Below, piece by piece: positions 1 to 8,014 of a stretch of DNA of 64,000 nucleotides. Each line of letters begins with the position of its first letter. Position 1 is the stretch's first letter. This DNA is from Desulforhabdus sp. TSK (GTDB lineage Bacteria; Desulfobacterota; Syntrophobacteria; Syntrophobacterales; Syntrophobacteraceae), in NCBI RefSeq assembly GCF_022836495.1, contig NZ_BQXM01000005.1, positions 62,001 to 126,000 of the forward strand. The letters are read 5' to 3'. Made by a program: the position numbers and the translations under genes. The notes under the pieces are model-generated. The model did no database searches and had not been told where the DNA came from. It saw nothing but the letters and a program-made list of their open reading frames with translations.

Positions 1-392
1 GGGGCTCCGGTGACGATTTTCGACCTGGACTTGGTCCATTTGCGTACCTCGGAGAACCTTAAACTGCTCGTGTCCGCCCGGAAGGACCTGGATGCCTGTT
101 ACCGGGGGCGAGGTGACCAGAAGTTGAGACCAACCACGGGACATCTTGCATCCTCGGGCTACCATCTTCTGATGACGCGGCTCGGTCCCCTGGACATCCT
201 CGGCACCATCGGGCGAGATCATGACTTTGAAGCTCCGCAACCGCACCCGGAGGAGCTGAGGGTAGGGACCATGCCACTGCGCGTGCTCAACCTGGAAACC
301 ATCATCACCGTCAAAGAAGAAGTGGGCATGAAAAAGACCAGATCGTTTTGCCCACTTTGAGACGCACGATCGAGGAAAAGTGGAAGAAATGA
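1..392 (+). pseudogene. Nucleotidyltransferase-like protein, 3' part, frameshifted
   Basis: The reading frame is open from base 1, so the gene begins upstream of the window. It resembles a conserved family of hypothetical nucleotidyltransferases, with an FDLDLVH segment near the start and the phrase GPLDILGTIGRDHDF followed by LRVLNLETIITVKEEVG. The annotated frame ends early at 358-360 after residues unlike the family. A shift into the neighbouring frame at about 326-331, equivalent to loss of one base, restores the expected family ending (EKDQIVLPTLRRTIEEK) and reaches a stop at 390-392. The gene is therefore probably a recent pseudogene, or the base loss is a sequencing error. The family assignment comes from recalled family patterns and is moderately certain; the frame restoration is read directly. 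Confidence 0.6.
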
Positions 393-649
393 AGGAAGGG
401 AGCAGGTATGGCGATGGGATGGTTCACATTTTCATCGACGTGAACTCCCTGACACAGGGGGGCATAAAACAGCGCAGCAAAAGCAAGATGTATGGTTTTC
501 GGTGGCGGCACCATCGCTCCGGACAGCGTTCACCGGTCTGGGGATATTAGAGTGCTATTGGCGTTAAGGAATACACGCGCGCATGCTGTGAATCTATCTT
601 TGTGTCAAACTCAACTATCCGCTACCTATCCGCAACCAAAAAAGAAAAA

Positions 650-684
650 GGGGCTAGCTTTTTGATCTAACCCCTTGATTTTTC
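650..684. terminator. Bidirectional terminator-like hairpin beside the tRNA remnant
   Basis: GGGGCTAG at 650-657 pairs with CTAACCCC at 667-674 (one G-T pair). T-rich sequence follows on the plus strand (TTGATTTTT), and an A-rich stretch before it gives a strong T-tract on the minus strand. It mirrors the hairpin next to the intact tRNA-Arg at 3801-3828, so it probably travelled with the tRNA 3' end. Confidence 0.55.
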
Positions 685-732
685 TGGTGCGCCTGACAGG
701 ATTCGAACCTGTGACCTGCGGATTCTCAGTCC
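667..732. repeat. Left att-like direct repeat with a tRNA 3'-half remnant
   Basis: This 66-bp sequence matches 3821-3886 at 62 of 66 positions in the same orientation. Positions 685-732, read on the minus strand, are the 3' half of a tRNA: anticodon arm, variable loop, T arm, acceptor 3' strand and CCA. No 5' half is present, so it cannot be a functional tRNA. The four mismatches include two in the anticodon loop, where the copy reads GAG instead of ACG. It is best read as the attachment site formed when the adjacent integrase element inserted into the tRNA gene. Confidence 0.7.
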
Positions 733-845
733 CTATTTTTGACCTTCACTAATTTTCACTCCTTATCACAAATCCCTTTACATTCAAATAGATTACGTGT
801 ATTATATTTTGAGTACGCTTCACACGATTTAACGCTGTTTCATCG

Positions 846-872
846 AAAAAAGCGGGACAGGAGCGGGACAAA
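846..872. repeat. Tandem AGCGGGACA repeat, left copy
   Basis: Two AGCGGGAC-type 9-mers occur 11 bp apart after a run of A. A near-identical copy (27 of 28 bases) lies at 3756-3782 just inside the right att-like repeat, in the same orientation. The position at both ends of the element and the short tandem structure suggest integrase arm-type binding sites. That function is inferred. Confidence 0.5.
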
Positions 873-944
873 ATTTGGGGGTCTGTGACCCACGGATATT
901 CAAAAATTGGGTCTGGCATGGCTGTTGTCTCTAGGGAGGTTCCA

Positions 945-2129
945 ATGGGCGTGTGGGTCAAGACGAAATACACGGGTGTCAGATACCGGGAGCATGCTAC
1001 CCGAAAGCACGGCATCCAGAAGGATCGATACTTTTCCATCCGGTACAAGCACGACGGGAAAGACAGGGAAGAGGCCCTTGGATGGGCTTCCGAAGGCTGG
1101 ACGGCGGAAAAGGCGGCACTGGAGCTTGCAAACCTCAAGAACAACCGGCGGACAGGAGAAGGACACCATTCCTTGCAGGAGAAACGCGAAGCCGAAGCTG
1201 CGAAGCGGGAGGCGGAAGAACGTGAAAGGGCCTTGGCTGAAAAAGCATCCACGCCGTTTGCCGCGATTTGGAAAATCTATCTGGAGCAATGCAACCTTGA
1301 CGGGAAGAAGTCCTGCGACCGGGAAGAGAGTCTCTTCCGGTTGTGGATCGAGCCAGTCATAGGCAAGAGACCACTCAAGGAGGTGACAGCTTTCCACCTG
1401 GAGAAAATCAAACATGCGATGAGCAAGGCCGGCCTGTCTCCCCGTTCTATCCACTACTGCCTTGCCGTAGTACGCCAAGTGTTCAACTTCGCCATTCGAA
1501 GAGACATCTTTGACGGGGCCAACCCTACCATGAAGGTTAAGAAGCCCACGGCGGACAACCGGCGCATGCGATATTTGACCCATGAAGAAGCCGCCGCACT
1601 CCTGGATGAAATCAAAGCCAGGAGCATTAACAGTTGGAGGATTTGCCTCCTGTCCCTGCATGCCGGCTTGCGGTTCGGTGAGATTGCCGGGTTGACCTAC
1701 GGCGACATCGACCTGGAGAGAAATACCTTATGGATTCGAGACCCAAAGAACGGGTATTCACGACATGTGCCCATGACCGCCACCCTGCGAGAAATGCTGC
1801 TCGATCTCGAAGGCAAGGGCAATGACGACCTTCTCTTTCCCGACAGAAACGGGGGAAGGCGCCGCGCCATGAGTGACACCTTTGACCGTGTGCTTCAGGC
1901 GCTCAAATTCAATGAAGGTATCACGGACGACCGACAGAAGGTTGTGTTTCACACCCTGAGGCACACGCACGCCTCCTGGCACATGGAGAACGGTACGGAT
2001 CTGTTTGTGGTGAAAGAACTGTTGGGGCACCGGTCAATACAAATGACCGAGAGATATTCGCACATTGGGCAAAGCACCATGAGAAATGCCATTGATAAAC
2101 TTGCTGATGCTATTTCAGAGCGGAGTTAA
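945..2129 (+). CDS. Tyrosine recombinase (phage-type integrase)
   Basis: The 394-aa protein is a tyrosine integrase that would catalyse site-specific integration and excision of the surrounding element. It has an N-terminal arm-binding-like region with KHGIQKDRYFSIRYK, a charged coiled segment (about residues 75-105), a SAM-like core-binding domain (about 105-200) and a C-terminal catalytic domain. Active-site residues are visible: Arg243 in HAGLRFGE, a Lys near 268, His336 and Arg339 in HTLRH, His362 in LLGHRS and the nucleophile Tyr371 in ERYSH. The frame is open from 885, but ATG at 945 is preferred because AGGGAGG lies just upstream. The gene stands beside a partial tRNA copy at 667-732, with the intact tRNA-Arg at the other end of the element, which fits tRNA-targeted integration. 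No excisionase is visible. Confidence 0.93.
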   Translation: MGVWVKTKYTGVRYREHATRKHGIQKDRYFSIRYKHDGKDREEALGWASEGWTAEKAALELANLKNNRRTGEGHHSLQEKREAEAAKREAEERERALAEKASTPFAAIWKIYLEQCNLDGKKSCDREESLFRLWIEPVIGKRPLKEVTAFHLEKIKHAMSKAGLSPRSIHYCLAVVRQVFNFAIRRDIFDGANPTMKVKKPTADNRRMRYLTHEEAAALLDEIKARSINSWRICLLSLHAGLRFGEIAGLTYGDIDLERNTLWIRDPKNGYSRHVPMTATLREMLLDLEGKGNDDLLFPDRNGGRRRAMSDTFDRVLQALKFNEGITDDRQKVVFHTLRHTHASWHMENGTDLFVVKELLGHRSIQMTERYSHIGQSTMRNAIDKLADAISERS

Positions 2130-2141
2130 TGGAGGATGAGC

Positions 2142-2354
2142 ATGTTTGCCATCGAAGTGTCCAAGGATATTGACGCCAGGTTTGAACGCCTCTCCAAAAA
2201 GACCGGGAGACCAAAGGCGGAATACATCAATGAAGCCTTGACCGAATACCTTGATGAAATGGAAGACCTTGCCTTAGCGGAAGAACGGTTGAGGGAAAAC
2301 CTTCCATCCATTTCAGCGCAGGAAATGGAGCGGCGGCTTGGCCTGGAAGATTGA
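2142..2354 (+). CDS. RelB/ParD-like antitoxin
   Basis: This 70-aa protein starts with a ribbon-helix-helix pattern (FAIEVSKDIDARFERLSKKTGRPKAEYINEAL, positions 2-33), typical of antitoxins that bind DNA and neutralise a RelE-type toxin. The acidic, helical C-terminal half would wrap the toxin. ATG at 2142 is preferred over ATG at 2136 because GGAGG at 2131-2135 then has a normal spacing. It follows the integrase by 12 bp and overlaps the toxin gene by 17 bp, which indicates translational coupling. These operons are normally autorepressed by the antitoxin-toxin complex; no operator was identified here. Confidence 0.82.
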   Translation: MFAIEVSKDIDARFERLSKKTGRPKAEYINEALTEYLDEMEDLALAEERLRENLPSISAQEMERRLGLED

Positions 2355-2604
2355 ATACAACCCCCACGTCGAAAAAGACTTGCGTGCCATTGACCGGAAA
2401 GACCAACGGCGAATTCAGGATTTTATGAATGAGCGCGTGGCATTGCTTGAGGACCCGCGCACCATTGGTGATTCCCTTAAGGGCACCCTGGGCGGGCTTT
2501 GGAAATACCGGGTGGGCGATTACAGAATCATCTGTGATATCCGGGATGAATCCGTAACCGTGCTTGTGATGAGGATCGGTCACCGGCGCAAAGTCTACCG
2601 TTGA
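2338..2604 (+). CDS. RelE/ParE-family toxin
   Basis: The 88-aa basic protein has the RelE fold signature: an N-terminal MAWKIEYNPHVEKDLRAID, a central GLWKYRVGDYRIICDI strand-turn region and the C-terminal VLVMRIGHRRKVYR. RelE members cleave mRNA on the ribosome and ParE members inhibit gyrase. The Arg residues in YRVGDYR and the terminal HRRKVYR favour the RelE side, but this is not decisive. Translation appears to start at TTG 2338 inside the antitoxin gene, with GGAG ten bases upstream. The pair probably stabilises the small integrated element. Confidence 0.85.
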   Translation: MAWKIEYNPHVEKDLRAIDRKDQRRIQDFMNERVALLEDPRTIGDSLKGTLGGLWKYRVGDYRIICDIRDESVTVLVMRIGHRRKVYR

Positions 2605-2638
2605 TTTCCAATTCTCTTTTGTGGGGGATGAACATTAC

Positions 2639-2890
2639 ATGGCCGCCAATAAGGTCAAACCTTGCCTCGTATGGAAGATGGGTGGTTCTTTCAACCCCTT
2701 TCCATTTGATGATGACGCATGGGAGCACATGGCGGAGATTCTTCAATTGCCGAGCATCGAGGACAATTTCAAGTTGAGGATCACCGATGCTTACCATTCG
2801 TTCGTGATGTTCGCCACGGTAGACGCAAGGCCGAGACTCACACAAAAACGGGCGATGCTGGATGTGTCTTTCCGGCAAGGCAGAGTATAG
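2639..2890 (+). CDS. Small hypothetical protein in the integrated element
   Basis: I do not recognise this 83-aa ORF. It has protein-like composition, with the stretch GGSFNPFPFDDDAWEHMAE followed by LRITDAYHSFVMFATVD. ATG at 2639 follows a GTGGGGG stretch; a GTG at 2621 is an alternative start. It lies 34 bp after the toxin gene on the same strand and could be a third member of that operon. Nothing in it indicates a function. Confidence 0.4.
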   Translation: MAANKVKPCLVWKMGGSFNPFPFDDDAWEHMAEILQLPSIEDNFKLRITDAYHSFVMFATVDARPRLTQKRAMLDVSFRQGRV

Positions 2891-3122
2891 TGGAAAAAAT
2901 CTGCTATTGGCAAAGGTACCGGTTGTTTTTTCTTCAAGGATCTCCCGTGGACAGGCATGAGAAAGCTGGAATCGGTTCTTCTACCGTTAAGATTCGGATG
3001 GCACGGAAGAATGAATCGTTTTGCTTGTCATATGGCAAAACGTCGCCTTGGTTGACAATGCCAAGCCGGCATGGCCGAATGATGTGATTGTGGTGAGAAT
3101 GTATCTTTCCAGGGATCCGGAT

Positions 3123-3690
3123 TCAGGCATGAGGCTCCGGTTGATTTTCTTTGTAATTCCAGGGCATCCAGTGGCTCGGATTCTTCGCAATCTCCTCTAC
3201 ATTGCGAAAAAGAGTGGTAAGGTAGTCGAAGGCATTGACTTTCATGAGATTGCAGGTGTGTATGAGGCTCATGAAGAGATCCCCTACCCATGCACCTCTC
3301 TCGTTCTTATAGAAAAGGGAGTTGCGTCGATGCCGGATGGCCATCTTCAGAGCTCTTTCCACGAGGTTGTTGTCTAACGGGGCTCCTGGGACTCTAAGGG
3401 AGAGAGTGAACTTCTCCCACCTACTGGTCATGTATGTGATGGCTCCTCCAAGTCTTGAGTTCGGTTCAACTTCTTTGTTCGTGGGCTTCTCCTCCATCCA
3501 TTCCTTGAGCTCATCCATCGAAGGACCGCTCTTTTCCTGATGCAGTTTGAGCCTCTCGTCGACAGGAAAGATTCCGTTCCTTGGCCAAGGCATCACGATG
3601 GTAGACCTTTGCCAGAACCTCTATCACGTACTGGCACTCTTCGGGAAAGATATCGATTAACTTAACGAAGTTTCTTCTCCCGTGGGGGCT
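3123..3690 (-). pseudogene. IS66-family transposase, 3' remnant
   Basis: The last ~157 codons encode the C-terminal part of an IS66 transposase: LGGAITYMTSRWEKFTLSL, then VPGAPLDNNLVERALKMAI, HRRNSLFYKNERGAWVGD and LIHTCNLMKVNAFDYL. Just upstream, in another frame, GRRNFVKLIDIFP and CQYVIEVLAKVYHRDA continue the same family, so a frameshift lies near 3560-3570. Sequence beyond about 3690 no longer matches, and the N-terminal two thirds are missing. No IS66 accessory genes or terminal inverted repeats are visible. It is a decayed insertion within the element. Confidence 0.8.
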
Positions 3691-3755
3691 TTCTTATTCG
3701 CCGGGTTTCAATCTTCATGGACCATCGATGTAGGGGCTTTTCCGTATCGTATGGG

Positions 3756-3782
3756 AAAAAAGCGGGACAGGAGCGGGATAAA
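3756..3782. repeat. Tandem AGCGGGACA repeat, right copy
   Basis: It is near-identical to 846-872 (one mismatch in 28) and in direct orientation. It lies 38 bp inside the right att-like repeat, whereas the left copy lies 113 bp inside the left one. It is a likely integrase or accessory-factor binding site, by inference. Confidence 0.5.
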
Positions 3783-3800
3783 AAAGAGAAGAAGCAAAGA

Positions 3801-3837
3801 GGGGTTAGCCCTTGTATGAGCTAACCCCTTGATTTTT
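3801..3837. terminator. Bidirectional terminator after tRNA-Arg
   Basis: GGGGTTAGC (3801-3809) pairs perfectly with GCTAACCCC (3820-3828) across a 10-nt loop, followed by TTGATTTTT on the plus strand. On the minus strand the T-rich complement of 3781-3800 follows the stem. It would terminate the tRNA transcript and any transcript leaving the element. Confidence 0.65.
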
Positions 3838-3886
3838 CTGGCGCGCCTGACAGGATTCGAACCTGTGACCTACGGATTCGTAGTCC
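3821..3886. repeat. Right att-like direct repeat in tRNA-Arg
   Basis: This is the 66-bp partner of 667-732 (62 of 66 identical). It covers the 3' half of the intact tRNA-Arg gene, from the anticodon loop to the CCA end, plus half of the terminator hairpin. This is the usual attachment region of tRNA-targeting tyrosine integrases. Confidence 0.7.
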
Positions 3887-3915
3887 GGCACTCTATCCAG
3901 CTGAGCTACAGGCGC
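3839..3915 (-). tRNA. tRNA-Arg (anticodon ACG)
   Basis: On the minus strand the sequence folds as a complete 77-nt tRNA with encoded CCA. The acceptor stem is GCGCCTG with CAGGCGC, the T arm contains GGTTCGAATCC, and the D arm contains GCTCAGCTGGATAGAG. The anticodon loop is CTACGAA, giving ACG (plus-strand positions 3879-3881), which reads CGN arginine codons after A34 is converted to inosine. The first anticodon-stem pair is a C-T mismatch; the other four pair. It serves as the integration target of the neighbouring element. Confidence 0.93.
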
Positions 3916-3931
3916 ATGATTTGATCGGCCC

Positions 3932-3960
3932 TATGTAGCAAAGTTTGCTTTGGGTGGCAA
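3932..3960 (-). promoter_or_regulatory. Putative sigma-70 promoter of tRNA-Arg
   Basis: On the minus strand TTGCCA (3960-3955) and TACATA (3937-3932) are separated by 17 bp and lie just upstream of the tRNA 5' end at 3915. The -35 box matches 5 of 6 consensus bases; the -10 box is weaker. Confidence 0.45.
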
Positions 3961-4091
3961 GAAGAAAAACTTGATCCGCTCCTGATTTTGGGGAATAAGT
4001 CTTCCTGGCTTCAGGGTGCATGCAGCATCGGGAGCTCGAATGGAATCGGAACGGCAAGATACTCACGAAACAACGATCAAGGAACTTCTTC

Positions 4092-5660
4092 ATGTCTTTC
4101 TTCAGCCGCCGTCAACAGATGGGGTGGGCCGCGCTCATCATGGGGATGAGCGTACTGCTCTCCCGTTTCATGGGCTTGATTCGCGACAAAGTCATTTCGT
4201 TCCTCTTTGGGGCGACCCGTGAGTCGGACATCTATTTTGCGGCTTTTGTCATTCCGGATTTCATCAATTACCTGCTGGCTGGAGCCTATTTTTCCATAAC
4301 CCTCATTCCCCTCCTTGCCGTCTATTTCGAGGAGAGCGAGGAAGAAGGCTGGCGTTTTTTTTCCACGGTATTCACCTGGATCGCCCTTGTCATTACACCT
4401 CTGACGGCTTTGGCCATGCTCATCGCGCCTTGCCTGGCGCGCATTGCGGCTCCCGGTGTGAACGCAGCTTCTCTGCCTCGGCTGGTGCTCTTCCTGCGCA
4501 TTGTCATGCCGGCCCAGGTCTGCTTTCTTTTGGGCTCGTGCTTTACTGCGGTTCTCTACCTGAGAAAGCAGTTTTTTGTGCCGGCCCTGACTCCTCTGGT
4601 CTACAATTTCCTCATCATCCTGGGCGGGATTCTTCTTCGACAAAGGGGCATGGAGGGATTTTGCTGGGGCGTCTTGGCCGGTGCCGTGCTGGGGAACTTC
4701 CTCCTCCCATATATCGCCTTGAAGGGGGGAGAAGGACTTCGTCTCTTCTTTTCCCTGCGCCACAAGGGGTTCCGGAAATTTGTGCTCCTGGCTCTTCCTC
4801 TCATGCTGGGGCAATCCATCGTGGTCCTAGATGAGCAGCTGGTGAGGATTTTCGGGTCATTGGCCGGCACGGGAGCCATCAGCTGGCTCAATTATGCCCG
4901 GCGCATCATGCTCGTTCCCGTGGGCGTGGTGGCCCAGGCGGCCGGAGTGGCTTCCTATCCCTTCCTGGCCGAACTGGTGGCCCGCGAGGAATATTCACGC
5001 TTTCACCAGACCCTGAATACCGCCCTCCAAAGTGTTCTGACCCTGCTGATTCCTCTTTCCATCTGGATGATGGTGATTGCGGAACCGACCATCACGCTCA
5101 TTTTTCAGCAGGGCCACTTCAGCCAGGCGGATACGCTGCAGACCGCCGGACTGCTCCAGATCTCCCTGCTCGCCGTCTGCTGCTGGGGAATCCAGCAGAT
5201 CATCGGGCGGGCCTTTTATGCGCGTCAGGACACCATCACCCCCGCCGTCCTGGGGACGCTCACTACCTTGGTTTCTCTTCCTCTATTCTACTATTTCACC
5301 CAATGGATGGACGCCACCGGTGTGGCGGTAGCCAGCGCCCTGTCCATGGGAATTTACACGGGCGTTCTGGCCCTCTGGTGGAGGGCTCGCTTCGGCGGTG
5401 ATACCTTTTCGGGATTGGCTGTCGGGCAGCTCAAAGTCCTCGTACTCTCCCTGGTGGCTGCTTTGCCGGCTTTGCTCCTCGTGCGTCTGCAGCCCATGGG
5501 CAGTGCGTATTCGCCTTATCTGGTCTCTTTTTGCATCATCACTGCGAGCGGCCTCTGTTTCGGCCTGCTCTTCGCCCTTCTTTCCAGCTATTTCACGCCC
5601 GTCCTTGTCCGGCCCTTCCTCATGAAAGCAGGGCCTCTGGGGCGGCGGCTCATGCGGTGA
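4092..5660 (+). CDS. murJ: Lipid II flippase MurJ (MviN family)
   Basis: The 522-aa protein is an MviN/MurJ-type flippase of the MOP exporter superfamily, which moves lipid II across the cytoplasmic membrane during peptidoglycan synthesis. The N-terminus contains the family signature MSVLLSRFMGLIRDKVISFL and the early FAAFVIPDFINYLLAGAYFS region. About 13-14 hydrophobic segments follow, with the conserved GQSIVVLDEQL and LNYARRIMLVPVGVVAQAAG loops in the middle. The frame extends back to 4020, but those residues are atypical, and ATG at 4092 has AAGGA nearby. Length fits the family (about 510-525 aa). It is transcribed away from the tRNA-Arg gene. Confidence 0.93.
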   Translation: MSFFSRRQQMGWAALIMGMSVLLSRFMGLIRDKVISFLFGATRESDIYFAAFVIPDFINYLLAGAYFSITLIPLLAVYFEESEEEGWRFFSTVFTWIALVITPLTALAMLIAPCLARIAAPGVNAASLPRLVLFLRIVMPAQVCFLLGSCFTAVLYLRKQFFVPALTPLVYNFLIILGGILLRQRGMEGFCWGVLAGAVLGNFLLPYIALKGGEGLRLFFSLRHKGFRKFVLLALPLMLGQSIVVLDEQLVRIFGSLAGTGAISWLNYARRIMLVPVGVVAQAAGVASYPFLAELVAREEYSRFHQTLNTALQSVLTLLIPLSIWMMVIAEPTITLIFQQGHFSQADTLQTAGLLQISLLAVCCWGIQQIIGRAFYARQDTITPAVLGTLTTLVSLPLFYYFTQWMDATGVAVASALSMGIYTGVLALWWRARFGGDTFSGLAVGQLKVLVLSLVAALPALLLVRLQPMGSAYSPYLVSFCIITASGLCFGLLFALLSSYFTPVLVRPFLMKAGPLGRRLMR

Positions 5661-5839
5661 CGGGGCTGGCTCACCGGTCAGACCCGGATTTTAGCGTGCG
5701 GTCCCCTTGCCTTTGCTGCGTATTTGCAATAAAGAGAACCATCTGGTTTGCAGTCGAGCCCAATCCCGTGGTTATGATTATCCCGTGTGGGATCATGAGG
5801 GCCACGAAGACCAAAAACGATCATCAGGAGAGTCGCCGT

Positions 5840-6310
5840 ATGCTCAAGGCCAAGGACATCATGACCACGGATCTCATCACCGTATCGCCCGACACGGAAA
5901 TCACCCAGGCCACCAAAATCCTGCTGGACAAGCGAGTCAACGGACTTCCCGTCCTGGACAGCGACGGTCGTCTCGTGGGGCTCATCTGTCAAAGCGATCT
6001 GGTGATGCAGCAGAAGAAGATCGCACTGCCGTCTCTTTTCAACCTGCTGGACGGTTTGATCCCGCTTCGCGCGCCCAAAAACTTCGAGCAGGAGATCCGC
6101 AAAATAACAGCCACGACGGTGGGACAGGCCATGGTCACAGACCCGGTCACCGTCACGCCGGAAACGGAGCTGACAGAGATTGCAACGCTCATGGTGGAGA
6201 AAAAATATCACACGCTTCCGGTCCTGGATGGCGGGAAGCTGGTGGGGGTCATCGGGAAGGAGGATGTCCTGCGCACCATCCTGGGACTTCCGCGCGGTGA
6301 AACCGCCTGA
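5840..6310 (+). CDS. CBS-domain pair protein
   Basis: The 156-aa protein consists almost wholly of two CBS motifs: residues about 1-60 (MLKAKDIMTTDLITVSPDTE to VLDSDGRLVGLI) and about 95-150 (VGQAMVTDPVTVTPETELTE to VLDGGKLVGVIGKED). Such Bateman modules bind adenine nucleotides and act as energy or ligand sensors; no effector domain is attached. ATG 5840 is preceded by CAGGAGAG at a normal distance, although the frame is open far upstream. It lies 179 bp after murJ on the same strand, with no clear promoter or terminator between them. Confidence 0.88.
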   Translation: MLKAKDIMTTDLITVSPDTEITQATKILLDKRVNGLPVLDSDGRLVGLICQSDLVMQQKKIALPSLFNLLDGLIPLRAPKNFEQEIRKITATTVGQAMVTDPVTVTPETELTEIATLMVEKKYHTLPVLDGGKLVGVIGKEDVLRTILGLPRGETA

Positions 6311-6340
6311 TGCCCCGGAATGTGGCGGCGCGATAGGGTG

Positions 6341-8014
6341 CTACTCGCGGAACAAGTCGCCCATGGCTTTGATGTTGAGCACGGGTTTGCCCGAATAATC
6401 GTCCCATTCCACCTGAAACACCACATCCAGGAGGGGTTGCTCCTTCCAGATGCGCTCGCTGCAGGAGGGCGCTCCTCTCCAAAATATGCCCTCGATGCGA
6501 TTGTCCACGACTAATCGCAGGTGCTTTTGCTCCCGTCCGAAGGCCTTTTTGAGAGTCACCGGGATCCTGCGGGCGGCGAAGGTGGGCGTGGGATTCCCCA
6601 GTCCGTGGGGCTCCAGCTGATTCAGGACGTCCAGGAGCTCCGTGGAGACCAGGTCCAGATCCAGCTCCAGATCCACGCGGGCTCTGGGGACAAAGACTTC
6701 AGGGGAATGGTCCTGCGCCACTTCTTCAAAGCGGGCTTTGAAGGCATCCATCTGTTCCAGGGCGACGGTCATGCCTGCAGCCATTTTGTGTCCGCCCCAT
6801 TTCAAGAGATAGGGGTCGCACGCTGCAAGGGCGGCATAGAGATCATAGCCGGGGACGCTCCTGGCTGAGCCCCGGGCTAGGCCCGCCTCTTCATCCACTG
6901 AAAACACGACCGTGGGTCCATAGTGCAATTCCTGCTGAATCCGTGATGCAACGATGCCGATGACCCCCGGCGACCAGTCTTGATCTCCCACGACCAAAGT
7001 GCGCCCCTCCGCGGGTTTTGCCGCCAGTTGCCTGCGGATTTCGGACAGGATCTCATCCTCCTCCTGCTGCCTGCCCGCGTTGAGACGGTTCAACTCCTGC
7101 GCCAGCCTCAGGATTTGGTCCGGATCGTCCTCAACGAGCAGATCGAAAGCCGTGCGAGCGTCTGCCATGCGCCCGGCCGCGTTGATTCTCGGCCCAATGT
7201 AAAATCCCAGGTGCCCTGCGGAAAGGTTTTTTTTGCCGGAAAGCCCGGCAAGATCCGCAAGCTTCAGAACGGGGGCGTAAGTCCTCGCGTTGATGCTGGC
7301 CAGGCCGCTGCGTGCGAGGATTCGGTTGCCTTCCACCAAGGGAACCATGTCCGCGACCGTTCCAATGGCAGCCAGGACGAGATACTTCCCACCCAGAGAG
7401 GGTGCGGTGAATTTTGGCGGAAGGGCCTTGCGCAGTCTTGTCAAGAAGAGGAGCGTCAGCCCCGCAGAGCAGAATTCCTTGAAACGGGAAGGGCAGGAGG
7501 GCTGCTTGGGGTTGATCAGAACCGATGCCGGTGCGACTCCCCGAGACGGAACTTCATGATGGTCGATGACAATGCAATCGGCTCCCCTCGCGCGCATTTC
7601 GGATACCGGACCCGAATCCAGCGTCCCGCAATCCATGGCCACCAGGAGCCGGGCATCGGGGGCTGTTCCTGCAATATCTTTTGGGATGCCATAGCCTTCC
7701 GAGCGCCTGGGGATAACGACGTCATAGTTGCTGTAGCCAATGTCGTTGAGAAAGAGTGACATCTGGGCCAGGGATGTGATGCCGTCACAGTCATAATCTC
7801 CTACCAGAACGATTTTGCTCCCGCGGGAAAGGTGGCCGGCCATGAGCTCGGCGCCCTCATTCATGCCGCAAACCGTGAGATAGGGTTGGAGGTCCTTGAG
7901 GGTGCCATTGAGGAACGTGTCTCCGACATTTCGGTTTCGGAGCAGCACCTCCAGCACGTCCCGCACTCCTGCCGGTTTTGTCTCGTCTAAAATGCGCCAT
8001 CGAGGCTCTATCAT
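6341..8014 (-). CDS. recJ: Single-stranded-DNA-specific exonuclease RecJ
   Basis: This 557-aa protein is a RecJ-type 5'-3' exonuclease of the DHH phosphoesterase superfamily, acting in recombination and mismatch repair. The metal-binding motifs are intact: DYDCDG at about 73-78, MDCGTLDSG near 128 and DHH at 151-153. They are followed by the DHHA1 region with GPRINAAGRM and WGGHKMAAGMT (Gly-Gly-His motif), and by a C-terminal OB-like domain ending in VEWDDYSGKPVLNIKAMGDL. The frame is open to 8251, but ATG at 8014 has AAGGAGA six bases upstream. It is convergent with the CBS gene, 30 bp apart. Confidence 0.92.
   Translation of the reverse strand: MIEPRWRILDETKPAGVRDVLEVLLRNRNVGDTFLNGTLKDLQPYLTVCGMNEGAELMAGHLSRGSKIVLVGDYDCDGITSLAQMSLFLNDIGYSNYDVVIPRRSEGYGIPKDIAGTAPDARLLVAMDCGTLDSGPVSEMRARGADCIVIDHHEVPSRGVAPASVLINPKQPSCPSRFKEFCSAGLTLLFLTRLRKALPPKFTAPSLGGKYLVLAAIGTVADMVPLVEGNRILARSGLASINARTYAPVLKLADLAGLSGKKNLSAGHLGFYIGPRINAAGRMADARTAFDLLVEDDPDQILRLAQELNRLNAGRQQEEDEILSEIRRQLAAKPAEGRTLVVGDQDWSPGVIGIVASRIQQELHYGPTVVFSVDEEAGLARGSARSVPGYDLYAALAACDPYLLKWGGHKMAAGMTVALEQMDAFKARFEEVAQDHSPEVFVPRARVDLELDLDLVSTELLDVLNQLEPHGLGNPTPTFAARRIPVTLKKAFGREQKHLRLVVDNRIEGIFWRGAPSCSERIWKEQPLLDVVFQVEWDDYSGKPVLNIKAMGDLFRE

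Larger units (their letters stand above)
393..944. other. Intergenic region left of the integrase
   Basis: No convincing gene is visible here. The stretch holds a terminator-like hairpin at 650-684, the left att-like repeat at 667-732 with a tRNA 3'-half remnant, and a GCGGGACA-type repeat at 846-872. The rest (393-649 and 733-845) shows nothing I can assign. Confidence 0.6.

Noticed and set aside
667-732. The tRNA-like sequence beside the integrase as a functional tRNA gene
   Set aside because: Only the 3' half (anticodon arm onward) is present; the 5' acceptor strand and D arm are missing, so it is an att remnant.
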